A stretch of 64,000 bases of DNA from NCBI GenBank assembly GCA_016720635.1, contig JADKKF010000010.1, forward strand, positions 91,793-155,792, in the 5' to 3' direction. Below are positions 8,741 through 18,006 of the stretch, piece after piece (the stretch's first letter is position 1; each line of letters begins with the position of its first letter). The stretch is from Saprospiraceae bacterium (GTDB lineage Bacteria > Bacteroidota > Bacteroidia > Chitinophagales > Saprospiraceae). The position numbers and the translations under genes were made by a program. The notes under the pieces are model-generated. The model saw nothing but the letters and a program-made list of their open reading frames with translations. It made no database searches and was not told where the DNA came from.

Positions 8741-10111
8741 ATGGAATCGGTTGATGTAATAGCAAAAAAAGATTTAATGATAGCGAGACAAGACAAGATA
8801 ATATCTGATATAAATGAAAGGATCAAGATTCTAAAGTCCTTGTATAGCCTATTTAAAAAAGAAGAAGACTCCATATGTAAGGCACTTTTTGAGGATTTGG
8901 GGAAATCGCATTTTGAGGCATACACTACTGAAATTGGCATAGTTTTGAGCGATATTTCTTTAAATATTAAAAATATCAAATCGTGGTCAAAGCCAAGGGA
9001 AGTCCCAACCCCAATGACAAATTTTTATGGCAAAAGTAAAATTTATACCGAGCCCTTCGGAAAAGCTTTAATCCTAGGCCCTTGGAACTACCCATTTCAG
9101 AATTTGATTTGTCCCATGGTAGCCGCTATCGGAGCTGGAAATTCGGTTGTACTTAGGCCTTCTGTATCAGCGCCATCCATGTATAGATGGTTTGAAAAAT
9201 ATTTAACCAATGTTTTTCCTAAAAAATATATTGAAATCATTCCATTTGAAACACCCCACGAAGAAGTCTTGGTTCGAAACTATGATTTTTATTTCTATAC
9301 AGGTGGCATCAAAGTTGGAAAAATTATAGCCAGAACTGCGGCTGAAAATTTGGCTCCTTACGTCCTGGAACTGGGTGGCAAAAGCCCAGTTATCGTTGAC
9401 GAGACTGCCAATATAAAGAAGGCTGCAAAGAGAATTATTTGGGGAAAAATGATCAACCTCGGTCAAACTTGTATCGCACCCGACTATATATTGGTTCATC
9501 ATAGAGTAAAACAAGCCCTTTTGGATAAGATGGTTTATTACTTGGATTTATGGTGGAGTGACAAAGCCAAAAATCCAGCGCCAATAGGTCATATCATCAA
9601 TGATATGCATTTCGAAAGACTAGAAAAAATGATAACCAGTGAACACGTGTTTTATGGTGGCAAGTCCAACCCCAAGACCAAATTTATCCAGCCGACTATT
9701 TTGAAGGATATAGGGATGGATCATCCGACCATGCAAGAAGAGATTTTTGGGCCTATCATTCCAGTTATGTCATTTGGATCCTTGGATGAAGCAATCAACA
9801 TAGTAGATCAACACAAAAATCCGCTCTCATTTTATATATTTTCAAGTTCTAAAAAGAATACAAGATATTTGATAAAACAAGTCCCTGCTGGTGGAATTAC
9901 AGTCAACGATACCCTTATGCATTTTGCCAATCACCATCTTAATTTTGGGGGAATAGGGGAGAGTGGTATTGGAAATTATCACGGGAAATTTGGTTTCGAT
10001 ACTTTCACGCATTTTAAACCAGTTTTGTATAAAAATACTCTGATAGATGTCCCTTTGAGGTATCCACCATACAATGGGAAATTGGCATTCGCAAAGCTTT
10101 TTTTAAAATAA
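8741..10111 (+). CDS. aldehyde dehydrogenase, class 3-like
   Basis: NAD(P)-dependent oxidation of an aldehyde to its acid. The 456-residue length, lacking the N-terminal extension of 490-residue family members, fits class 3/fatty-aldehyde types. Visible motifs: GPWNYPFQNLICPMVAAIGAG (residues ~112-132), catalytic-base motif ELGGKSP with Glu210, GQTCIAPDY with catalytic Cys244, and EEIFGPIIP near 335. The usual VLKPSE cofactor loop reads VLRPSVSAPS (Arg139, Val142), so the Lys and Glu that contact the cofactor ribose in relatives are replaced. No signal peptide; cytoplasmic or peripheral membrane. Substrate unknown. It starts 23 bases after the PKD gene and is followed after 39 bases by dihydropyrimidinase. 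Confidence 0.9.
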   Translation: MESVDVIAKKDLMIARQDKIISDINERIKILKSLYSLFKKEEDSICKALFEDLGKSHFEAYTTEIGIVLSDISLNIKNIKSWSKPREVPTPMTNFYGKSKIYTEPFGKALILGPWNYPFQNLICPMVAAIGAGNSVVLRPSVSAPSMYRWFEKYLTNVFPKKYIEIIPFETPHEEVLVRNYDFYFYTGGIKVGKIIARTAAENLAPYVLELGGKSPVIVDETANIKKAAKRIIWGKMINLGQTCIAPDYILVHHRVKQALLDKMVYYLDLWWSDKAKNPAPIGHIINDMHFERLEKMITSEHVFYGGKSNPKTKFIQPTILKDIGMDHPTMQEEIFGPIIPVMSFGSLDEAINIVDQHKNPLSFYIFSSSKKNTRYLIKQVPAGGITVNDTLMHFANHHLNFGGIGESGIGNYHGKFGFDTFTHFKPVLYKNTLIDVPLRYPPYNGKLAFAKLFLK

Positions 10112-10150
10112 AAAATTCATTTATCATCATAAATAAATAAAATCTAAGTT

Positions 10151-11530
10151 ATGTCAGTCTTGATTAAAAATGGTAGGATAGTTACAGGTTCAGAAGATTT
10201 CATTGGAGATATTTTTATCGAAGGAGATCATATACAAGGTATTGGTAAAAACCTAGATCGCAAGGCAGATACGGTTATTAACGCCAAAGGCATGTTGGTT
10301 ATGCCAGGAGGTATTGACCCCCATGTCCACCTAGAAATGCCATTTATGGGAACATTTTCAAGCGACACCTACGAAACAGGTACTAGGGCAGCACTGTTTG
10401 GAGGAACGACGATGGTCATTGATTTTATTTTACAAAAACAAGGAAATTCTCTACAAGCTGCCTACGATGAATGGCAGGGAAGAGCTTCTGGGACTGCAGT
10501 TGGTGACTATGGATTTCACATGGCTGTGACTGATTTTAACGAACACACCAAGGAGGAGATTGCACACATGATAGAGCTCGGGATTACTTCGTTCAAGACT
10601 TTTATGGCATACAAAGGTGCTTTGATGATAGACGATGGCCAGATGGTTAGATTGATGCAAGAGGTCAAGAGAGCAGGAGGTATCGTAACCGCACATGCTA
10701 CGAATGGCGATATGATTGATACCCTAATTGCGAAACATAGGAGCGAAGGGAATCTTAGTCCTTGGTATCACTATATGTCCCAGCCAGAAATTACTGAATC
10801 TGAAGCAAGCGGAAGATTCGCTGATATGGCAAGTTATACAGGTGTTCCTGCATATATTGTGCACATGACTTGTGAAGGTGCACTCAATGCGGTTCGAAAT
10901 TCAACCCGCAGAAACCAAACCGTTTTTGTGGAAACTTGTATCCAATACTTGTTGTTGGACGCGAGTCTTTACAAGCAAAATTTTGATGGAGCTAAATGGG
11001 TGATGAGTCCACCGCTTCGCGAACCAAAAGACCAAACGGCCCTGTGGGCAGGAATCAACCAAGGACTGGTACAAGTCGTCGGAACTGACCATTGTCCTTT
11101 TAAATGGGAGCAAAAATTGATGGGAAAAGATGACTTTTCAAAAATCCCAAATGGTCATCCAGCTATTGAACATAGGATGGAATTGCTGTTTTCTGAAGGC
11201 GTGAATAAAGGCAAGATTTCTCACAATAAATACGTGGATGTTACTTCGACCAATGCAGCCAAGATATTCGGAATGTTCCCTAGAAAAGGATCCTTGTCTA
11301 TAGGTGCTGACGCCGATATCGTGATACTAGATCCAAAGGAAAAACACACACTTTCGGTTAATACACACCATATGAACGTCGATTATTCGGGTTATGAAGG
11401 TTGGAAGCTTACGGGCAAAATAAAAACTGTGCTCCAACGAGGTAAAGTAGTTATCGACAACGATAAGTGCTTCGCCGCTAGAGGTGATGGACAATTCATC
11501 AAAAGGAATAAAGTCAAAGGACAATTGTAA
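10151..11530 (+). CDS. hydA: dihydropyrimidinase / D-hydantoinase
   Basis: Hydrolyses the ring of dihydrouracil, dihydrothymine or hydantoins, the second step of reductive pyrimidine breakdown. The 459-residue amidohydrolase has all metal-site motifs: DPHVH (His58, His60), the carboxylated lysine in FMAYKG (Lys155), TAHATNG, IVHMTCEGAL and the aspartate in VGTDHCPF. N-terminal MSVLIKNGRIVTG and C-terminal GADADIVILDP strands form the usual beta-sandwich. Cytoplasmic. No dihydropyrimidine dehydrogenase or beta-ureidopropionase is beside it, so a complete pathway cannot be claimed from this window. Some family members act in collapsin-like or other roles, but the intact metal site argues for an active enzyme. 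Confidence 0.92.
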   Translation: MSVLIKNGRIVTGSEDFIGDIFIEGDHIQGIGKNLDRKADTVINAKGMLVMPGGIDPHVHLEMPFMGTFSSDTYETGTRAALFGGTTMVIDFILQKQGNSLQAAYDEWQGRASGTAVGDYGFHMAVTDFNEHTKEEIAHMIELGITSFKTFMAYKGALMIDDGQMVRLMQEVKRAGGIVTAHATNGDMIDTLIAKHRSEGNLSPWYHYMSQPEITESEASGRFADMASYTGVPAYIVHMTCEGALNAVRNSTRRNQTVFVETCIQYLLLDASLYKQNFDGAKWVMSPPLREPKDQTALWAGINQGLVQVVGTDHCPFKWEQKLMGKDDFSKIPNGHPAIEHRMELLFSEGVNKGKISHNKYVDVTSTNAAKIFGMFPRKGSLSIGADADIVILDPKEKHTLSVNTHHMNVDYSGYEGWKLTGKIKTVLQRGKVVIDNDKCFAARGDGQFIKRNKVKGQL

Positions 11531-11548
11531 TTTGCTTTAAATAAAAGG

Positions 11549-12205
11549 ATGGGGACTACAGATTGGAAGTGGAAGGTAGCGCAAAAAGCTGAAATAAAGT
11601 GGTGGCAAAGCTACCTCAAAGGGAAAGATATACAATCCTATTTGGCTTGGAAAAAGCAATATTGGCAGGATCTTTATTCACAGGTTATTCCTTCGATAAA
11701 CCCAATGGACATATCGAATGTGCTAGACGTTGGTTGCGGCCCTGCTGGTATATTTATGATTTTTCCTGAAAATGTCCAAGTATTGGCTTTGGATCCTTTA
11801 TTGGATTCCTATGAAAAGAATTTGACACATTTTAATCCTCAATGGTACAAGAATGTTCGTTTTGTTTCAGAGCCTTTTGAACAATTCAATACTGAGGAAA
11901 AATTCGATTTGGTGTTTTGCATGAATGTCATCAATCATGTCCAACAGATAGAATTGTGCTACGATTTGCTGGTGCGCAGCATGAAGGACAATGGAACGCT
12001 GGTAGTCACCATCGATGCACACAATTTTCAATTTTTTAAATACCTATTTCGGATTTTGCCAGGAGATATTTTACATCCACACCAATACGATTTGGAGGAA
12101 TATAAGAATCACCTAACCAGTAGAGGCCTAACGATTATCTCTGAGAAAAAACTAAAATCTGAATTCTTTTTCGATCATTGGATGCTCATCGCCAAAAAGT
12201 CTTGA
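11549..12205 (+). CDS. class I SAM-dependent methyltransferase
   Basis: The 218-residue protein has the Rossmann motif I VLDVGCGPAGIF near residue 58, an acidic end of strand 2 (LALDPLLDSYEKN), and motif IV FDLVFCMNVINHV near 125, all typical of class I methyltransferases. An N-terminal segment rich in Trp and Lys (DWKWKVAQKAEIKWW) is unlike the core fold. It sits 18 bases after dihydropyrimidinase and one base before wecB, at the head of a sugar/glycan set, so the target may be a glycan or lipid precursor; that is inference only. Confidence 0.8.
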   Translation: MGTTDWKWKVAQKAEIKWWQSYLKGKDIQSYLAWKKQYWQDLYSQVIPSINPMDISNVLDVGCGPAGIFMIFPENVQVLALDPLLDSYEKNLTHFNPQWYKNVRFVSEPFEQFNTEEKFDLVFCMNVINHVQQIELCYDLLVRSMKDNGTLVVTIDAHNFQFFKYLFRILPGDILHPHQYDLEEYKNHLTSRGLTIISEKKLKSEFFFDHWMLIAKKS

Positions 12206-12206
12206 T

Positions 12207-13232
12207 ATGGTATTGTTTTGTCTAGGTACCCGACCAGAAATCATCAAAACTTTTCCCGTTATAAATGAAATGCAAGCCCGAGGTTTACCTTTCAAGATAT
12301 TATTTACAGGGCAGCACCAGAGCTTGTATGAGGACGTTAAAGATTTAATACCTACCCCAGATTTCTCCGTGCTTACCATCCAAGAAGGTCAGAGTTTAAG
12401 CAGTTTGTTGAAAAATATAATCGCTGCTGTAGATCCCATCATGGACACAAGTTTATTCAAATTGTTGGTCGTCCAAGGGGATACGACTACCGTCTTAGGC
12501 TGCGCTCTTTCTGCTTTTTATCATCAAATTCCGATTGGGCATATAGAGGCCGGATTGCGAAGTGGTGATCTAATGGATCCCTATCCTGAAGAAGGCAATA
12601 GGAGGATGGTAACTCAATTGGCTGCATTGCATTGGGCTCCTACGCAAGTGGCTTTGGAAAATTTACATGCTTTAGGTGTGGATAATGCCATCTTGACGGG
12701 CAATACTATCATTGATGCATGTCAAAGTTTTGATTTTAAAATCTCTCATGAACATATCGTACTAATCACCCTCCATCGTCGAGAGAATTTTGGGCAAACT
12801 ATACTAGATTATTGCACTGCCATTGAGAATCTGGCTCACAAGTATAACGATCTACTTTTTATATTCCCCATGCACCCCAATCCGAACGTTCAGAAACACA
12901 AACATATTTTTTCAAAAGTGAAAGTGGTTCAGCCATTGCCTTATTTTGATCTATTGGATTTGGTGTCTAAGGCGAAGCTGGTCATTACGGATTCGGGAGG
13001 TATCCAAGAAGAGTGCGCTTTTTTCAAGAAAAAAGTAATCGTGTGTAGGAACAATACAGAACGCCCTGAAGGAATTGATGCTGGACTTGCACAATTGGCT
13101 TCTCCTGAAGAACTGCCTGCTGTTTTTGATGCTGCGATACTTGCATCACCATGGACTGGCACCAATCCCTACGGCGACGGCCAGGCGAGCATCAGAATCG
13201 TGGATAGCATAGAACATTTCCTTCGGAACTAA
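12207..13232 (+). CDS. wecB: UDP-N-acetylglucosamine 2-epimerase
   Basis: Interconverts UDP-GlcNAc and UDP-ManNAc for surface polysaccharide synthesis. The 341-residue product has the family motifs: LGTRPEIIKTFPVI at the start, QGDTTTVLGCALSAF, GHIEAGLRSGDLMDPYPEEG, TGNTIIDA, TLHRRENFG, PMHPNPNV and TDSGGIQEE with a following NNTERPEG. It is slightly shorter than the usual ~370 residues. The ATG at 12207 follows the methyltransferase stop by one base, implying translational coupling. Cytoplasmic. The GT2 and GT39-like genes that follow support a role in glycan or lipid-linked sugar synthesis. Confidence 0.93.
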   Translation: MVLFCLGTRPEIIKTFPVINEMQARGLPFKILFTGQHQSLYEDVKDLIPTPDFSVLTIQEGQSLSSLLKNIIAAVDPIMDTSLFKLLVVQGDTTTVLGCALSAFYHQIPIGHIEAGLRSGDLMDPYPEEGNRRMVTQLAALHWAPTQVALENLHALGVDNAILTGNTIIDACQSFDFKISHEHIVLITLHRRENFGQTILDYCTAIENLAHKYNDLLFIFPMHPNPNVQKHKHIFSKVKVVQPLPYFDLLDLVSKAKLVITDSGGIQEECAFFKKKVIVCRNNTERPEGIDAGLAQLASPEELPAVFDAAILASPWTGTNPYGDGQASIRIVDSIEHFLRN

Positions 13233-13267
13233 TATCATTTCAAGACAGAATTTTATAAAGTTTATCG

Positions 13268-13275
13268 TATTTTTG
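13268..13275 (+). promoter_or_regulatory. -7 promoter box before the GT2 gene
   Basis: TATTTTTG fits TAnnTTTG and lies 21 bases before the glycosyltransferase ATG, in the only sizeable gap (64 bases) of this gene set. It suggests a second promoter after wecB. The -33 box is unclear. Confidence 0.35.
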
Positions 13276-13296
13276 GGTTCGCCAAATGAAGTATGA

Positions 13297-14034
13297 ATGA
13301 GATATACGGTATTCATAGTATTACCTGCTTATAATGAAGAAAAGAGTATTGGGAAGCTCGTTCACCGTATTTCTATAGCCATGGACGATGCCAGTATCGA
13401 AAAATACCAAATCATCGCCGTAAACGATGGCAGTTCAGATGGAACTTTGGCAAAATTGCAAGAACTACAAGCAAATTTTCCAATAAAAATTTTAAATCAC
13501 AGCGAAAACAAAGGATTGGGAGCGACCCTTCGAGATGGACTCGCAGAAGCATCAAGGCGGTCAATTCCTGAAGATATCATCATCACGATGGATGCCGATG
13601 ATACCCATTCACCAGGTCTTATTCTTCGAATGGTGCGCATGATCAAAGAAGGACACGATGTAGTCATCGCCTCGAGATATAGAGAAGGGTCTAGGATTAT
13701 AGGGTGCTCGAGGTTTAGACGGATGATGAGTTATGGCGCATCCTGGCTCTTTAGGCTGACCTTCCCTATACCAGGGGTTCGAGATTTTACTTGCGGATTT
13801 AGGGCTTATAGAGCAGAAGTAATCAATAATGCCATCAGCCAATATGGGGATAAGTTCATAGATCAAGACGGATTTCAGTGCATGGTGGACGTCTTATTGA
13901 AGTTGAGGAAGCACAACATAATTTTTGGAGAAATTCCATTTATATTGAGGTATGATTTGAAAGAAGGCAGCAGCAAGATGAATGTTGGAAAGACCGTGAA
14001 AAATACTTTGCTCCTTATGTTAAAACGAATCTGA
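13297..14034 (+). CDS. family 2 glycosyltransferase (dolichyl-phosphate mannosyltransferase-like)
   Basis: The 245-residue protein begins with the GT2 fold: VFIVLPAYNEEKSIGKLV, IIAVNDGSSDGT, and the metal-binding IITMDADDTHSPG (DxD-type). SRYREGSRI and DFTCGFRAYRAEV are characteristic of the DPMS/polyprenyl-phosphate branch. No C-terminal transmembrane pair is seen, so it is the short soluble or peripheral form. It probably moves a sugar from a nucleotide donor to a polyprenyl phosphate; the GT39-like gene that follows could then use that lipid-linked sugar. The ATG at 13297 is preferred over an out-of-frame ATG four bases upstream. Confidence 0.88.
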   Translation: MRYTVFIVLPAYNEEKSIGKLVHRISIAMDDASIEKYQIIAVNDGSSDGTLAKLQELQANFPIKILNHSENKGLGATLRDGLAEASRRSIPEDIIITMDADDTHSPGLILRMVRMIKEGHDVVIASRYREGSRIIGCSRFRRMMSYGASWLFRLTFPIPGVRDFTCGFRAYRAEVINNAISQYGDKFIDQDGFQCMVDVLLKLRKHNIIFGEIPFILRYDLKEGSSKMNVGKTVKNTLLLMLKRI

Positions 14035-14071
14035 TGTTTGCTTAATTTTTTAGAAAAATAATCACCGAATT

Positions 14072-16111
14072 ATGAAGAATAAAGCCATAAAAGCCAATGA
14101 TACCATACAAGCATCAAAACCCAAAGCAAGTGTCTTTGGGAGAATCGAATTGGATAAATCTGCTGATACTCATTGGTATAAGTGGGTCTGGATTCTAGCA
14201 GCCGTTGGTTTAATCGTTCGGTTGACCAATATTCAGGTACTATCATTTTGGGTGGACGAATACGTGCATGTGATCCGAAGTCGAGATTTCATCAATGGCG
14301 TTGGGCCCTTGTTTACAGATGACAACAACGGGATTCTCTATACCTTCATCTTAGTTCCTTTGCATTTAGTTTTTGGGGTAAACGAATTTACGAGCCGTTT
14401 GCCTTCCGCGATTTTGGGTGCTGGATCGATTGTTTTGATATTCCTCATTGCGCAGAAACTCTACAATGGTCGTGTGGGCTTCATTGCTGCCTTCCTGCAC
14501 ACTTTTTCTCTATACATGGTATATTGGTCCAGATTGGCTAGAAACTATGCCATATTTGAGTTTTTCTACCTCTTTTTGATTTTTGCATTGTTACAATTCG
14601 AAAGTTCTCGATCGTCCGTAGAACCAACCACCCAAAAAAAATCATTGAAATGGGGGATTTTGTCCGCGGTTGCATTTTTGGCTGCGCTACTTTCTCACCA
14701 GTTGGTGGTCTTTGTATTTTTTATCTTGTTGATTTATCTGGCATTTATAGGCATTAAGCATGGCGTAAATACTCGTAAATGGACATCGACGAAAGCTTTG
14801 GCTGGAATCTTTGGACTGTTGATTACACTCTTGTTATTGACACCTACATTTGCCACCATTTCCAAGCCAATTTTCCAGATTTTACTCCCTGAAAAAATAG
14901 CCAATTGGATTCTTTTAGATTGGACTCGAATCGGGCAACTCTGGCAAGAAAAACCCTTTGAAGCATGGGATATTTATTTTGGTATGTTCAGCTTTGATTA
15001 TGGATACCTTTGGGTGATGGGCTTGCTGGGATTGCTTTTTTCAATCAAATATGCCCCCAAGGCCGCACTTAGGCTTGGCCTCCTAGTGGGAGTTCCCCTC
15101 CTGTTGATGAGTTTCTTTTTTAGAGAACCAGCGCTGCCTAGATATTATATTTTTGTTTATCCATTTCAACTCATTTTAATTGCATTTGGGTTGTATTTTG
15201 TTGGAAACATTTTTGCAAAGATGCTTTCAATACAAAAGAAAAATGTCCGAATTTTTTCGTTGATTCTGCCTTGTCTTTTGGTTTTAGCATTTATTCCCTA
15301 CAAGGACATGTGGCAATTGCTCTCGGGACAGAAAACTTCTGGTTTTATCGTCAATAAAAAAATATCGCATTGGTCTTTCACCAACTGGAAAGATCCAGCG
15401 CTTTGGGTTAAGTCGCATATCAAACCAAGTGACCTCGTTTTTTCGACCGTTCCTTACGCTACGGATTATTATTTAGGCATCAAGAATTCAACCCTGTTTA
15501 GGCAAAAGCAATACAATACCTCCACGAACAAATATGAGCAATTAGCACCTGTAAATGACAGTTTGCACGCAAATTCCTCTGATGATTTTTACAAGACCCT
15601 TTCCAAAAATCCCCACGTTTGGGTATTAGGTGATTACTACCTTTATAATGCTATGACCGATATAGAAGTCCGCGATTTACTGTTCAAAAATTTTATTTTT
15701 CACGCAGATGCTTCTTCTGATGGAAGCGTCCAAGTATTTGAATTTGATCCTTTGGGAAAAGGTCTCCCACAAGAGCAGATGACCGTTATAGAATTGGGTA
15801 AGAGCGATGACCTCGTTGTGACGCAGCCCATGATGATGGATATGCCCCAAGAAGCTACCCAGATTGACTTCAAGGCTAGGATCCGAGCCAAAGGCGTGGA
15901 TGGACCAAGAGAAGCCATCGTATATTTGAACGAAAAGGTCGCTGGATACGTTCCAGTAAATACTTCTGGAGATTTTCAGTATATGCAGATAAGCATACCA
16001 CACCAAGTGGTTATTAGAGGGAATAATATCCTTCGCATCGGATACAACAAACCACAGGTCAACGAAAAATACAAGGGATTCCTCATTACAGATTTTCAAA
16101 TTTTGAATTAA
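14072..16111 (+). CDS. GT-C/GT39-family membrane glycosyltransferase
   Basis: The 679-residue protein has a short polar N-terminus, then about ten hydrophobic segments (from WVWILAAVGLIVRLT near residue 30 to SLILPCLLVLAFIP near 405) and a soluble C-terminal domain of about 260 residues. The first extracytoplasmic loop carries FWVDEYVHV, the acidic DE motif of PMT/ArnT-type GT-C enzymes, followed by TSRLPSAILGAGSIV. Such enzymes move sugars from polyprenyl-phosphate carriers on the outer face of the inner membrane, which fits the GT2 gene upstream. Donor and acceptor are unknown. The TAA stop is followed at once by the TTG start of scpA. Confidence 0.85.
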   Translation: MKNKAIKANDTIQASKPKASVFGRIELDKSADTHWYKWVWILAAVGLIVRLTNIQVLSFWVDEYVHVIRSRDFINGVGPLFTDDNNGILYTFILVPLHLVFGVNEFTSRLPSAILGAGSIVLIFLIAQKLYNGRVGFIAAFLHTFSLYMVYWSRLARNYAIFEFFYLFLIFALLQFESSRSSVEPTTQKKSLKWGILSAVAFLAALLSHQLVVFVFFILLIYLAFIGIKHGVNTRKWTSTKALAGIFGLLITLLLLTPTFATISKPIFQILLPEKIANWILLDWTRIGQLWQEKPFEAWDIYFGMFSFDYGYLWVMGLLGLLFSIKYAPKAALRLGLLVGVPLLLMSFFFREPALPRYYIFVYPFQLILIAFGLYFVGNIFAKMLSIQKKNVRIFSLILPCLLVLAFIPYKDMWQLLSGQKTSGFIVNKKISHWSFTNWKDPALWVKSHIKPSDLVFSTVPYATDYYLGIKNSTLFRQKQYNTSTNKYEQLAPVNDSLHANSSDDFYKTLSKNPHVWVLGDYYLYNAMTDIEVRDLLFKNFIFHADASSDGSVQVFEFDPLGKGLPQEQMTVIELGKSDDLVVTQPMMMDMPQEATQIDFKARIRAKGVDGPREAIVYLNEKVAGYVPVNTSGDFQYMQISIPHQVVIRGNNILRIGYNKPQVNEKYKGFLITDFQILN

Positions 16112-16870
16112 TTGAATACATACAATATCCATTTGCCCATTTTCGATGGGCCGTTTGACCTGCTGCTCTTCTTCATAGAAAGGGATGAGTTGGACATACA
16201 CAATATCCCTATAAGCCAGGTTACCAATGATTTTTTGGCCTATATAACCGACCTAGAAAATCGAAATTTGGATGTCGCCAGCGAATTTATTTTGGTGGCT
16301 GCCACTTTGATGCGCATCAAGGCGAAGGCTTTGCTCCCTAGAAAAGCCCTGGATGAATTCGGCAAGGAAATAGACCCACGCCTCGAATTGACTCAAAAAT
16401 TGCTCGAATACAAGCAATTCAAGAGCATTCTAGAAGATCTTAGGATCAAGGAGGACGATATGGCAAAGGTCTTTCCACGAGGGAATACACAAGCGGAATA
16501 TCAGCAACTCCTCGCACGAGCCAATACTGAAAACGAGTGGGAATCCGTGTCTTTGTTCAAACTAGTGCAGGCTTTTAATCGGCTCATGAAACAGTACGAA
16601 GGCAAAGAAGCCAGTTTCGAACACGCGATCGCAGATTACCAGTACACCATAAAAGATCAACAAGATAGCATCCTTTCTAAGTTGTCACATTCGCCAACTA
16701 CCAGGCTGGATTTCGAAGAGCTGTTCGATGGAATTCAGAATCGAATCCACGCTATCGTTCAGTTTCTGGCCATCCTCGAGCTCGTCAACAGCGAAAAAAT
16801 AAATATTACACGGGGTGATTCCGTCAATCAGTTTTGGATAAAACCAAGCGATACCGTACCTGAGGGTTAG
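16112..16870 (+). CDS. scpA: segregation and condensation protein A
   Basis: The kleisin subunit of the SMC-ScpA-ScpB complex for chromosome compaction and segregation. The 252-residue product begins YNIHLPIFDGPFDLLLFFIERDELDIHNIPISQVT, the ScpA N-terminal signature, with the SEFILVAATLMRIKAKALLPR helix after it and the C-terminal winged-helix-like end FLAILELVNSEKINI. The start is TTG at 16112, directly abutting the previous stop; no ATG is available before the conserved N-terminus. Coupling to a glycosyltransferase gene is unexpected functionally and probably reflects compact gene packing. Cytoplasmic. Confidence 0.92.
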   Translation: MNTYNIHLPIFDGPFDLLLFFIERDELDIHNIPISQVTNDFLAYITDLENRNLDVASEFILVAATLMRIKAKALLPRKALDEFGKEIDPRLELTQKLLEYKQFKSILEDLRIKEDDMAKVFPRGNTQAEYQQLLARANTENEWESVSLFKLVQAFNRLMKQYEGKEASFEHAIADYQYTIKDQQDSILSKLSHSPTTRLDFEELFDGIQNRIHAIVQFLAILELVNSEKINITRGDSVNQFWIKPSDTVPEG

Positions 16871-16871
16871 A

Positions 16872-16976
16872 TTTTTTTTGGCGCATCCTCACTCCCTGAG
16901 GACCTGGCTGTTCATGGGTTCCGTCTCGTTGAGACTCTCGTCAGAGACGAGACCATTCCCATCCAATTGCGCACTC
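16872..16976 (-). repeat. intergenic structured repeat, copy 2 of 5
   Basis: Read on the minus strand it has GTGCGCAATTGGATGGGAATGG, then the arm TCTCGTC..GACGAGA, the block GACGGAACCCATGAACAGC, the arm GTCCTCA..TGAGGAT and GCGCCAAAA. Relative to copies 1 and 3 it lacks about eight bases in the central block (GGAACCC instead of GGAACAAAGTGAACCC). It directly follows the scpA stop in the opposite orientation. Confidence 0.78.
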
Positions 16977-17052
16977 GGTTAATAGAGAAATTCCATTGCG
17001 ATTTTTAATTTCTAAGAAGTATTTTTACGCATTAAAGCACATTCGATTTTTC

Positions 17053-18006
17053 ATGAAAGTAACAAATTTTCGCAGGCGCAGAAGTCTCAATAATACGGGC
17101 TTTGACTCGGGTACCAGCTATTCGTCAGGAAGAGTTCTCAATAAAGATGGATCTAACAATGTGGTTAAATCGGGACTTAGTTTTTTCGAAGAAAAGAGCA
17201 TGTACCACACGCTCATCAACATTAGCCCAAGGCAGTTTATAGTGATGTCGTTACTTGGATTTTTTGCCTGCAATTTATTTTTTGCTACGATTTATTATGT
17301 TATTGGGATAGAACACCTTGGTGGAAATGCTGCGGATTCAAACGATTTCCAAGACTACCTCGACTGCTTTTTCTTCAGCACACAGACCCTGACGACAGTG
17401 GGCTATGGTGTGCTGCACCCGATTTCCAATTTTTCCAATTTTGTCTCATCCATTGAAACGCTGTTTGGATGGATGGGTTTTGCAGTATTGACAGGATTGC
17501 TTTATGGACGATTTTCAAGGCCTACCGCTTACGTCAAATTCTCTGAAAACCTTTTAATCACGCCGCACAAAGGGCACCATGCCCTTATGTTTAGATTGGC
17601 CCCGTATAAGAACAATTCACTCACCGACGCAGAAGTTCAGGTGAATGTAACCATACAGCTAGAAGAAGATGGAAAGCGTGTCAGAAAGTATTTTACACTG
17701 GAGACTGAGTATTCTAAAATCATTTCTCTAGCCTTGAGCTGGACGGTAGTCCACTTGATAGACGAGGCAAGCCCACTGTATGGTCTAACTTTTGATGACT
17801 TCAACAAAGGCGAAATCGAAGTTCTTGTTTTCTTCAAAGCATATGATGAACATTTTTCAAATACGGTGCAAACTAGAACATCATATATTTTCGAAGATTT
17901 TGTGCATAATGCTAAATTTGTACCCATGTTCAGGCAAAGCGAAGACAAAAAATCCACCATCCTTGAGCTCGATAAAATAAATACGCATAATCGGCTAGAC
18001 GCTTGA
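17053..18006 (+). CDS. inward-rectifier-type potassium channel (KirBac-like)
   Basis: The 317-residue product has the Kir layout: an amphipathic N-terminus, outer helix (IVMSLLGFFACNLFFATIYY), pore loop with selectivity filter TVGYG (residues ~115-119), inner helix (LFGWMGFAVLTGLLYGRFSRP), and a C-terminal immunoglobulin-like cytoplasmic domain starting AYVKFSENLLI. The line PRQFIVMSLLG and SQTLTTVGYG-type context match KirBac. It would conduct K+ across the inner membrane. A longer frame starts with TTG at 16996, but the ATG at 17053 leaves a normal N-terminus. It is followed by two other small membrane genes. Confidence 0.9.
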   Translation: MKVTNFRRRRSLNNTGFDSGTSYSSGRVLNKDGSNNVVKSGLSFFEEKSMYHTLINISPRQFIVMSLLGFFACNLFFATIYYVIGIEHLGGNAADSNDFQDYLDCFFFSTQTLTTVGYGVLHPISNFSNFVSSIETLFGWMGFAVLTGLLYGRFSRPTAYVKFSENLLITPHKGHHALMFRLAPYKNNSLTDAEVQVNVTIQLEEDGKRVRKYFTLETEYSKIISLALSWTVVHLIDEASPLYGLTFDDFNKGEIEVLVFFKAYDEHFSNTVQTRTSYIFEDFVHNAKFVPMFRQSEDKKSTILELDKINTHNRLDA

